From positions 1-5,505 of the forward strand of contig CABQCC010000102.1 of assembly GCA_902462495.1 (NCBI GenBank): DNA of 5,505 nt. The letters run 5' to 3'. The translations under genes were made by a program, and so were the position numbers. Positions 1-5,488 of this stretch are shown here, piece after piece. The notes under the pieces are model-generated. The model was given only the letters and a program-made list of their open reading frames with translations. It was not told where the DNA came from and searched no databases. Origin of the DNA: an uncultured Eubacterium sp. GTDB lineage: Bacteria; Bacillota; Clostridia; Oscillospirales; Acutalibacteraceae. Numbering within the stretch: the first letter of the stretch is position 1; each line of letters starts with the position of its first letter.

Positions 1-1
1 T

Positions 2-670
2 GCAAATCTTGACCAATTGTTTATTGTTGCATCGCTTGTTGACCCTAAAATAAACACAACAATAATTGACAATCTTACCGCAATTGCCGAGTATAAAAAA
101 ATTGAACCTATCATTGTTTTAACAAAAACAGACCTTGACGAAAGCTCCGAAGTTTATAAAAACATCTATGAAAAAGCAGGATTCAAGGTTGTTGTTTGCA
201 ATAATACAACAGGTGACGGAGCAGATGAAATTCACAGGCTTTTAAACGGTAAATGTTCGGCTTTTACAGGGAATACAGGTGTTGGAAAATCAACTTTGCT
301 TAATAATATTTTCCCTGATTTGGATTTGAAAACAGGGGAAACAAGCAAAAAGCTTGGCAGAGGAAAACATACAACCCGACATTGCGAACTGTTCAAAACC
401 GATAACGGTTATATTGCCGACACACCCGGATTTTCATCACTCGAATTTAAGCAATGCGAAAAAATATTAAAAGATGATTTGCCTTATTGTTTCAGGGAAT
501 TTGAAGATTATCTCGGATATTGCAAATTTTCGACTTGTTCACACACAAACGACAAAGGCTGTGCCGTTATTGAAGCTGTAAACGACGGTAAAATCAGCAA
601 ATCAAGACACGAAAGCTACATTTCAATGTACAATGAGGTTAAAAATATTAAAGAATGGGAACTCAAATAA
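2..670 (+). CDS. rsgA: Ribosome small subunit-dependent GTPase RsgA, 5'-truncated by window edge
   Basis: RsgA (YjeQ/YloQ/CpgA) is a cytoplasmic circularly permuted GTPase that helps late maturation of the 30S ribosomal subunit. The open frame runs in from the left edge with ANLDQLFIVAS, the usual RsgA segment after its OB-fold, so the start and OB-fold lie outside the window. The permuted motif order is visible: G4 TKTD (122-133), then G1 GNTGVGKST (269-295), then G3 DTPGF (419-433). The C-terminal zinc-binding knuckle is intact as C-x4-C-x-H-x5-C (Cys at 521, 536 and 560, His at 542). The last residues form the usual helical tail. The 3' end overlaps thiN by 16 nt. In B. subtilis rpe lies between rsgA and thiN; here it does not. 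Family assignment is secure; only the missing N-terminus is uncertain. Confidence 0.96.
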   Translation, partial: ANLDQLFIVASLVDPKINTTIIDNLTAIAEYKKIEPIIVLTKTDLDESSEVYKNIYEKAGFKVVVCNNTTGDGADEIHRLLNGKCSAFTGNTGVGKSTLLNNIFPDLDLKTGETSKKLGRGKHTTRHCELFKTDNGYIADTPGFSSLEFKQCEKILKDDLPYCFREFEDYLGYCKFSTCSHTNDKGCAVIEAVNDGKISKSRHESYISMYNEVKNIKEWELK

Positions 671-1299
671 AAAAATGCACAATCATTTCAGGTGCACCCG
701 ATAACGATATAGATTTTCTAAAAGAAAATATTGATGCTCAATCGTTTATCATTTGTGCTGATTCGGGATATAAAAATTGTTTAAAAGCAGGCCTTGCTCC
801 AAATTTGATTATAGGGGATTTTGACTCATCAAAAAAGCCCGATATTGATTGCGAGATTATATCACTTAAGGCTGAAAAAGCCTTTACGGACACATTCCAT
901 TGCGTTATGGAAGCCGTTGAAAGGGGATATAATGAAATCCGGATTTTTTGTGCCATCGGTTCAAGACTTGACCATACATATTCGAATATTTTATCACTTG
1001 ATTACTGTCAAAAGCACGGTGTGAAATGTTCTATTCAAAATCGAAAGAACAAGCTGTCTTTAATCAACGGCAAAGGTATTGTAAATAAGGATTATGACAA
1101 CTTTTCTCTTTTTGCTTATCTGTCTGAATGTAAAGGCGTGAGAATTAAAGGCGCTTATTATACGGCAGGTTTTTACGACAAGGAAACACTTGATATTAAA
1201 CCAAGTGACCAATTTGCTCAAAGCAACTTCGTAAGCGAAGATTATGCCGAGATTTCTCTTGATGAAGGCACACTTCTTTTAATTGAAAGTAACGATTAG
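655..1299 (+). CDS. thiN: Thiamine pyrophosphokinase (thiamine diphosphokinase)
   Basis: The enzyme transfers pyrophosphate from ATP to thiamine to make thiamine pyrophosphate in the cytoplasm. At 214 residues it has normal family length. Visible motifs are ADSG (35-38), the metal-binding GDFDS (54-58), a TD pair (78-79), GSRLDH (102-107) and a C-terminal thiamine-binding beta domain with an SN pair (190-191) and a closing GTLLLI strand. In the usual K-D-x-T-D-x-E motif, the first acidic residue is Ala76 and the Glu is Phe81, so the motif is degenerate although TD is kept. The ATG at 655 lies within the end of rsgA and has only a weak upstream GAGG, so translation is probably coupled to rsgA. 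The gene order rsgA-thiN-spoVM matches the Bacillus arrangement apart from the absent rpe. Function is inferred from family motifs. Confidence 0.92.
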   Translation: MGTQIKKCTIISGAPDNDIDFLKENIDAQSFIICADSGYKNCLKAGLAPNLIIGDFDSSKKPDIDCEIISLKAEKAFTDTFHCVMEAVERGYNEIRIFCAIGSRLDHTYSNILSLDYCQKHGVKCSIQNRKNKLSLINGKGIVNKDYDNFSLFAYLSECKGVRIKGAYYTAGFYDKETLDIKPSDQFAQSNFVSEDYAEISLDEGTLLLIESND

Positions 1300-1318
1300 G
1301 TATAGACTGCATATATTA
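1292..1318 (+). promoter_or_regulatory. Candidate mother-cell (sigma-K/sigma-E type) sporulation promoter
   Basis: CATATATTA at 1310-1318 fits the sigma-K -10 pattern CATANNNTA exactly and differs at one position from the sigma-E -10 pattern CATACANT. An AC dinucleotide at 1292-1293 sits 16 nt upstream, as expected for the sigma-K -35. No good sigma-E -35 (ATA core) is visible at the proper distance. Transcription would start roughly at 1325, just ahead of the Shine-Dalgarno site of the small membrane protein gene. In B. subtilis spoVM is expressed in the mother cell. The region is AT-rich and such short motifs arise by chance, so this is a hypothesis. Confidence 0.3.
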
Positions 1319-1337
1319 TAGTAAGCACAGATACAGC

Positions 1338-1342
1338 GGAGG
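1338..1342 (+). promoter_or_regulatory. Strong Shine-Dalgarno site (GGAGG) of small membrane protein gene
   Basis: A full GGAGG lies 8 nt before the ATG at 1351. It supports translation of a 48-codon frame that might otherwise be dismissed as chance. Confidence 0.85.
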
Positions 1343-1350
1343 TGTTTGCT

Positions 1351-1497
1351 ATGAAGAAAATGTGCAAGAGAGATTTGTTATGGATTGCCTTTGGTCTCGG
1401 TTGTGTAATGGCGTGTTGCTTGCCAACCGTTTGGGTAACCCGTATTCTTGCAATAGCAGTCATCATCCTCGGAATCATCATCTGTTGCAGAAAGTAG
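1351..1497 (+). CDS. Small cysteine-rich membrane protein of unknown function (48 aa), upstream of spoVM
   Basis: I cannot assign a function. The 48-residue product has a short basic N-terminus (MKKMCKRD), a hydrophobic stretch at about 9-25, a short turn with Pro25, Trp28 and Arg31, and a second very hydrophobic stretch at about 32-44, ending in CCRK. This suggests a two-helix membrane hairpin with both ends positively charged, so probably facing the cytoplasm. Six cysteines (5, 18, 22, 23, 45, 46) are striking for so short a protein. An excellent GGAGG site at 8 nt spacing supports the start. Its TAG stop sits at the Shine-Dalgarno site of the next gene, spoVM, which implies coupled translation and a possible shared sporulation role. 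I have a vague recollection of similar short hypothetical proteins in Clostridia but cannot verify it. Confidence 0.8.
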   Translation: MKKMCKRDLLWIAFGLGCVMACCLPTVWVTRILAIAVIILGIIICCRK

Positions 1498-1502
1498 GGG
1501 AG
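1496..1502 (+). promoter_or_regulatory. Ribosome-binding site of spoVM-like gene, overlapping the preceding stop codon
   Basis: AGGGGAG begins inside the TAG stop (1495-1497) of the 48-aa gene and ends 4 nt before the ATG at 1507. Ribosomes terminating on the first gene would be placed to start the second, so translational coupling is likely. The spacing is slightly short. Confidence 0.65.
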
Positions 1503-1506
1503 ATAT

Positions 1507-1596
1507 ATGAAAGTTATACTTATAAAAAGTCCGAAATTGCTTGCGCCTATCCTGCGTTCAATTTTCAAAGTGAAGAAAATAAATTACGAAGAATAG
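1507..1596 (+). CDS. spoVM: SpoVM-like sporulation membrane peptide (29 aa)
   Basis: SpoVM is a tiny amphipathic peptide made in the mother cell that binds the curved outer forespore membrane, recruits the coat protein SpoIVA and is also known as an FtsH substrate and inhibitor. Compared from memory with the 26-residue B. subtilis peptide, this product aligns without gaps and keeps Met1, Lys2, Ile6, Lys7, Pro9, Lys10, Leu12, Ile15 and Arg17. Pro9 is known to matter for correct localization in B. subtilis. Basic residues 2, 7, 10, 17, 21, 23 and 24 alternate with hydrophobic ones, consistent with an amphipathic membrane-surface helix. Differences are Ala13-Pro14 in place of Gly-Gly and a slightly longer tail ending in YEE. 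Position supports the call: in B. subtilis spoVM follows thiN, as here with one small gene inserted. A terminator follows at once. The short length leaves some doubt. Confidence 0.83.
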   Translation: MKVILIKSPKLLAPILRSIFKVKKINYEE

Positions 1597-1604
1597 TAAA
1601 AGAG

Positions 1605-1641
1605 AATTTAAAAGGTGCCAAGGAGCACCTTTTAAATTTTT
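1605..1641 (+). terminator. Intrinsic terminator ending the rsgA-thiN-spoVM unit
   Basis: A 14-bp perfect inverted repeat (1605-1618 with 1625-1638) encloses a 6-nt loop. The left arm is AATTTAAAAGGTGC, and the right arm runs into a T-tract (1637-1641). The hairpin starts 8 nt after the spoVM stop. Its lower stem is A/T rich and the GC-rich part (GGTGC/GCACC) is next to the loop. It separates this unit from the lonA promoter. Confidence 0.88.
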
Positions 1642-1645
1642 GGTA

Positions 1646-1674
1646 TTGAAATATATCTCCGTTTATTATATAAT
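1646..1674 (+). promoter_or_regulatory. Vegetative (sigma-A) promoter of lonA
   Basis: TTGAAA (1646-1651) and a perfect TATAAT (1669-1674) are separated by the ideal 17 bp. The start of transcription would fall near 1681, giving a leader of about 20 nt with AAGGA (1690-1694) 8 nt before the lonA ATG. I saw no CIRCE element or CtsR-type heptad repeat around it, so heat-shock control by those repressors is not indicated. Confidence 0.85.
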
Positions 1675-1702
1675 ATTATAAATATTTTTAAGGATTAACT
1701 AT

Positions 1703-4105
1703 ATGGATAATTATATTGACTTAAACAATTTTGAGGATATTCCCGTTGTTCCGCTTCGTGGACTTGTGGTATATCCAAATATGACGCTTCATTTTGATGT
1801 CGGCAGAAAAAAGAGTGTTGCGGCTCTTAATACTGCTATGGACACTCATCAAATGATTTTTCTCGTCTCTCAAATCGATTCAAGCATAGATGACCCAAGC
1901 GAGAGAGATGTTTATGAAGTTGGCGTTATTTGCAAGGTTAAGCAAATGATAAAAATACCGAATTCATCAAATCTCCGTGTTATTGTTGAGGGCATAGCAA
2001 GAGCAACCATTGTTACAATGTATACCGACGGTGACCACTTCAACGCAGTTGTTGACAGAGCACCGATTTATGATGTTGAGGTTTCACCTGAAAACACCGC
2101 TTATATCAGAACCGTAAAAAAAGAATATGAAGTTTATGCTTCAATGTTCAAAAAGATTTCAAACGAAGTCGTTGCAAAGATAATTTGCTGTGAGGACATT
2201 GCGGAACTTACCGACTATATCTGCGAAAACAGCTTTTTCTCATTTTCGGACAAACAGTCTATGCTTGAGGAATTTGACCCGCAAGAGAGAATTAAAAAGT
2301 TGACTGTTCTTTTGAAAAAAGAAACTACTTCACTTGAAATAGAAGCGGAAATTCAGGACAAGCTCCAAAAGGAAATTGACAAAGGTCAGCGAGAATATTA
2401 TCTGCGTGAAGAAATGAAAGTCATTTCCGACGAACTTGGTGAGGGCGAAACTCCGCTTGAAGAAGCAGATGAATACAAAGCCAAAATCAACAATCTAAAA
2501 TGCAGTGATGAAATCAAAACAAAACTTCTCAAAGAATGCGAGAAGTTGATAAAAATGCCATCGGGTTCACACGAGGGAACAGTTGTCAGAACATATCTTG
2601 ACAAATGCCTTGAAATCCCGTTTGGCAAATATTCAAAAGACAGAATTAATCTTGAGCGTTCAAGGAAAATTCTTGATGCCGACCATTACGGTCTTGATAA
2701 GGTTAAAACAAGAATTATCGAGTCATTGGCTGTATTGAAGCGTAATCCCGAATACAACGGTCAAATCATATGTTTGTACGGCCCTCCGGGAGTCGGCAAA
2801 ACAAGTATTGTCAAATCGCTTGCAAAGTCTATGAACAGAAAATATGTTCGTATCGCTCTCGGCGGTGTCCACGACGAAGCAGAAATCAGAGGTCACAGAA
2901 AAACATACATAGGCTCAATGCCGGGCAGAATTATGCAAGCCATCATCGATGCAGGTACAATGAACCCGATTGTATTGCTTGACGAAATCGACAAGGTTGG
3001 CAATGACTACAAGGGCGACCCGTCATCTGCTCTTTTGGAAGCACTTGACCCTGAGCAAAACAATTCATTCAACGACCATTACATTGATTTTCCGATTGAT
3101 TTGAGCAAGGTGTTGTTCATCACAACAGCAAATGATACTTCAACCATTTCTGCTCCGCTTCACGACAGAATGGAAATAATTGAGCTTAACTCATATTCAA
3201 TTGAGGAAAAATTCAATATTGCAAAACAGCATTTAGTAAAGAAAGAACTTAAAAAGCATAATTTATCGGCTCGTGAGTTCAAAATTTCCGATGATGCAAT
3301 TTACAAAATCATTGAATGCTACACAAGAGAAGCAGGAGTTAGAAGCCTTGAAAAGAGCATTGCAACTCTGTGCAGAAAAGCAACGGTAGACCTTGAAAAC
3401 GGCAAAAAATCGTTTAAGGTAACGGATAAAAATCTTTCCGATTATTTGGGCGTTGAAAAATATTCAAAGGATGAAATCCCTACAGAAAACCAAATCGGTG
3501 TTGTTAACGGACTTGCTTGGACGCAGGTCGGCGGAACAATGCTTCCGATTGAAATTTCGGCACTTGACGGCACAGGCAAAATCGAGCTTACAGGTAATCT
3601 CGGTGATGTTATGAAAGAAAGCGCAAAAACTGCCGTCAGCTATGTCAGAAGCAAAACCGAAGAATACGGTATTGAATCGGATTTCTACAAAACAAAGGAT
3701 ATTCACATCCATGCTCCCGAAGCTGCAATTCCAAAAGACGGTCCGTCCGCAGGACTTGCAATCACAACGGCTTTGGTAAGCGAACTTACAGGCGTTCCGA
3801 TAAAACGCAATGTTGCTATGACGGGTGAAATTTCACTCAAAGGCAAGGCACTCCCAATCGGAGGACTTAAAGAAAAGTCTATGGCAGCATATAAGGCAGG
3901 CTGTGACACAGTTATTATTCCAAAAGATAATTTCAAGGATTTGAGCGAAATCTGCAATGAAGTAAAAACAGCGGTAAGATTTATTCCTGTTTCTTCGTTT
4001 GACGAAGTTATGACTCAGGCGCTTGAATATATGCCAAAAAAAGACAAGAAACAAAACATAATTATTAAGTCCGATGAAGCGGTTTCATCGGCAGTAACGC
4101 AGTAA
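1703..4105 (+). CDS. lon: ATP-dependent endopeptidase La (LonA)
   Basis: Lon is a soluble hexameric AAA+ protease that degrades misfolded and regulatory proteins. The 800-residue product has the full LonA layout. The N-terminal substrate-binding domain begins with VVPLRGLVVYPNMTLHF (from about 15 to 205), followed by a charged coiled-coil linker (about 205-300) and the AAA+ module. The AAA+ module has Walker A GPPGVGKT (360-367, Lys366), Walker B LLDE (Asp427, Glu428), sensor-1 Asn477, probable arginine finger Arg489 and sensor-2 Arg547 in GVRSLE. The C-terminal protease has the Ser-Lys dyad Ser682 in PKDGPSAG and Lys725 in GGLKEK. The presence of the N-terminal domain argues against membrane-bound LonB. 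The tail after about 775 is a non-conserved, lysine-rich extension. The gene has its own sigma-A promoter and is followed after one base by engB, a common Firmicute pair. Confidence 0.98.
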   Translation: MDNYIDLNNFEDIPVVPLRGLVVYPNMTLHFDVGRKKSVAALNTAMDTHQMIFLVSQIDSSIDDPSERDVYEVGVICKVKQMIKIPNSSNLRVIVEGIARATIVTMYTDGDHFNAVVDRAPIYDVEVSPENTAYIRTVKKEYEVYASMFKKISNEVVAKIICCEDIAELTDYICENSFFSFSDKQSMLEEFDPQERIKKLTVLLKKETTSLEIEAEIQDKLQKEIDKGQREYYLREEMKVISDELGEGETPLEEADEYKAKINNLKCSDEIKTKLLKECEKLIKMPSGSHEGTVVRTYLDKCLEIPFGKYSKDRINLERSRKILDADHYGLDKVKTRIIESLAVLKRNPEYNGQIICLYGPPGVGKTSIVKSLAKSMNRKYVRIALGGVHDEAEIRGHRKTYIGSMPGRIMQAIIDAGTMNPIVLLDEIDKVGNDYKGDPSSALLEALDPEQNNSFNDHYIDFPIDLSKVLFITTANDTSTISAPLHDRMEIIELNSYSIEEKFNIAKQHLVKKELKKHNLSAREFKISDDAIYKIIECYTREAGVRSLEKSIATLCRKATVDLENGKKSFKVTDKNLSDYLGVEKYSKDEIPTENQIGVVNGLAWTQVGGTMLPIEISALDGTGKIELTGNLGDVMKESAKTAVSYVRSKTEEYGIESDFYKTKDIHIHAPEAAIPKDGPSAGLAITTALVSELTGVPIKRNVAMTGEISLKGKALPIGGLKEKSMAAYKAGCDTVIIPKDNFKDLSEICNEVKTAVRFIPVSSFDEVMTQALEYMPKKDKKQNIIIKSDEAVSSAVTQ

Positions 4106-4106
4106 T

Positions 4107-4691
4107 ATGAATTATAATAAAGCAGAATTTGAAAGAGCGTTTGGTATTTCGGGTCAGTTGCCGCCGAGCGAAGTTCCTGAAATCGCTTTTGCGGGCAGGT
4201 CAAATGTCGGCAAAAGTTCACTGCTCAATAAATTATTTAACAGAAAATCTTTGGCAAGAGTCAGCTCTGTTCCGGGCAAAACAATAACAATCAATTTTTA
4301 TGATGTTGACGGATACAAATTTGTTGATTTACCCGGCTACGGATACGCAAAGCTCAGCAAATCAGAGCGTGACCGTTTCGGCGAGCTTATGGAGGGATAT
4401 TTCCAAAGCGGAAGAAACCTGAAACTTGTTGTTCAGCTTGTTGACATGCGTCATAAACCGTCACAAGATGATTTTGGTATGATTGACTTTATGCAGCAGA
4501 TGGACATTCCTTTTATTGTTGTTTGCACAAAGGCTGACAAACTCAAAGTCAAGGAATTTAAGAAAAGAGAACAGGAAATCAAAGAAGAACTTTCTATGGT
4601 GGATGAAAACTTAATTATTCCGTTTTCTTCACAATCGGGACTCGGTCTTGATACCGTTAAAATGTTAATTGAAAAATCACTTGGTGCGTAA
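4107..4691 (+). CDS. engB: Ribosome biogenesis GTP-binding protein EngB (YsxC/YihA)
   Basis: EngB is an essential TRAFAC-class GTPase in many bacteria that assists assembly of the 50S ribosomal subunit. The 194-residue product is normal length and carries G1 GRSNVGKS (30-37), the G2 threonine in PGKT (59), G3 DLPG within DLPGYGYAKL (74-83), G4 TKAD (141-144) and G5 SSQSG (174-178). The ATG at 4107 follows the lonA TAA by a single base. No clear Shine-Dalgarno site precedes it, so translation probably depends on ribosomes finishing lonA. The N-terminus matches the usual family start (a short AEF-containing strand before PEIAFAGRSN), supporting this start. The lonA-engB order is as in B. subtilis lonA-ysxC. 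Confidence 0.97.
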   Translation: MNYNKAEFERAFGISGQLPPSEVPEIAFAGRSNVGKSSLLNKLFNRKSLARVSSVPGKTITINFYDVDGYKFVDLPGYGYAKLSKSERDRFGELMEGYFQSGRNLKLVVQLVDMRHKPSQDDFGMIDFMQQMDIPFIVVCTKADKLKVKEFKKREQEIKEELSMVDENLIIPFSSQSGLGLDTVKMLIEKSLGA

Positions 4692-4698
4692 GTGATTT
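4674..4698 (+). repeat. 9-bp perfect inverted repeat at the engB/lysA-like junction
   Basis: AAATCACTT (4674-4682) and AAGTGATTT (4690-4698) pair perfectly around a 7-nt loop. The structure spans the engB stop codon and ends 2 nt before the GGAGG site of the next gene. It has few G:C pairs and no T-run after it, so it is not a classical terminator. It could be a weak mRNA stability or processing element, or chance. Confidence 0.6.
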
Positions 4699-4700
4699 GA

Positions 4701-4705
4701 GGAGG
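4701..4705 (+). promoter_or_regulatory. Shine-Dalgarno site (GGAGG) fixing the start of the LysA-like gene
   Basis: GGAGG lies 6 nt before the ATG at 4712. A TTG at 4697 in the same frame would place this site inside the coding region, so the ATG at 4712 is the supported start. Confidence 0.85.
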
Positions 4706-4711
4706 ATAAAA

Positions 4712-5488
4712 ATGAACAAAACACCATTTCTTTCATTAGAAAAAGCACAGGAAATCATCAAGGATTATCCAACACCTTTTCATATTTATGACGAAAAGGG
4801 AATCAGAGAAAATGTAAAGGCACTCAAGGAAGCGTTTTCTTGGAACGAGGGATACAAAGAGTATTTTGCAGTAAAAGCTACTCCAAACCCATTTCTTATT
4901 AAGATTTTACAGGAATACGGTTGCGGATGCGATTGCTCATCAAAAACAGAGCTTATGATGGCAAGAACTCTCGGTGCAACAGGTGACAACATCATGTTTT
5001 CATCAAACGACACACCGATTCAAGAGTTTAAGTATTGCAATGATTTAGGCGGTATCATCAACCTTGACGATATTACTCACATCGAAGCTGTTGAAAAGGC
5101 TTGTGGCAAGCTTCCGAAAAAAATGAGCTGTCGTTATAATCCGGGCGGACTTTTCAAAATCAGCAACGATATTATGGACAATCCCGGTGATGCAAAGTAC
5201 GGTATGACAACCGAACAAATCTTTGAAGCATTCAAAATTATGAAAGAAAAGGGTGTTGAAGAATTCGGAATTCACGCATTCCTTGCTTCAAACACAGTTA
5301 CAAACGATTACTATCCGATGCTTGCAAAGGTTCTTTTTGAACTTGCTGTTGAACTTAAAGAAAAAGTAGGCGTACACATCGGTTTCATCAACCTTTCAGG
5401 TGGTGTCGGCATCCCTTACAGACCTGACCAAGAGCCAAACGACATCAGAGTTATCGGCGAGGGCGTTCATAAAGTGTTTGACATTTGA
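4712..5488 (+). CDS. Diaminopimelate decarboxylase-like PLP enzyme, probably frameshifted near its visible end
   Basis: The product belongs to the fold-type III PLP decarboxylases (LysA/ODC family); LysA itself makes lysine from meso-diaminopimelate. Seen in order: PTPFHIYDE (20-28), the PLP Schiff-base lysine Lys55 in YFAVKATPNP, a Cys-rich GCGCDCSSKTEL (70-81), RYNPG (141-145), GIHAFLAS (186-193) and the phosphate-binding LSGGVGIPY (228-236). The canonical LysA motif GLHxHxGS is altered: the second His, which stacks on PLP in the family, is Phe190 and the Gly is Ala192. So this is a divergent subfamily and its substrate is uncertain. The frame stops after 258 codons, while LysA proteins are about 420 residues and the beta-barrel domain is missing. 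The +1 frame continues in LysA-like sequence, pointing to a frameshift near 5480. Probably co-transcribed with engB. Confidence 0.85.
   Translation: MNKTPFLSLEKAQEIIKDYPTPFHIYDEKGIRENVKALKEAFSWNEGYKEYFAVKATPNPFLIKILQEYGCGCDCSSKTELMMARTLGATGDNIMFSSNDTPIQEFKYCNDLGGIINLDDITHIEAVEKACGKLPKKMSCRYNPGGLFKISNDIMDNPGDAKYGMTTEQIFEAFKIMKEKGVEEFGIHAFLASNTVTNDYYPMLAKVLFELAVELKEKVGVHIGFINLSGGVGIPYRPDQEPNDIRVIGEGVHKVFDI

Noticed and set aside
17..670. TTG at 17 as the start of the RsgA gene
   Set aside because: The frame is open to the window edge and the upstream codons (ANLDQ) are conserved RsgA sequence, so the gene is simply truncated.
1296..1568. 90-codon minus-strand frame over the thiN-lonA gap
   Set aside because: It is antisense to the small membrane protein and SpoVM-like genes, which have good ribosome-binding sites; it lacks a recognisable product.
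1362..1649. 95-codon plus-strand frame across the same gap
   Set aside because: It is out of frame with both supported small genes, has no ribosome-binding site and runs through the terminator hairpin.
1642..1702. CIRCE or CtsR operator in front of lonA
   Set aside because: No TTAGCACTC-type inverted repeat or GGTCAAA heptad repeat is present; only a plain sigma-A promoter is seen.
2398..3957. Several minus-strand frames of 70-85 codons within lonA
   Set aside because: All are shadows of the strongly conserved Lon coding frame, without ribosome-binding sites or recognisable products.
4674..4700. Inverted repeat after engB as an intrinsic terminator
   Set aside because: Stem is short and A/T rich, and no T-run follows; instead a ribosome-binding site follows at once.
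4697..4714. TTG at 4697 as the start of the LysA-like gene
   Set aside because: It would encode the Shine-Dalgarno site itself; the ATG at 4712 is 6 nt after GGAGG.
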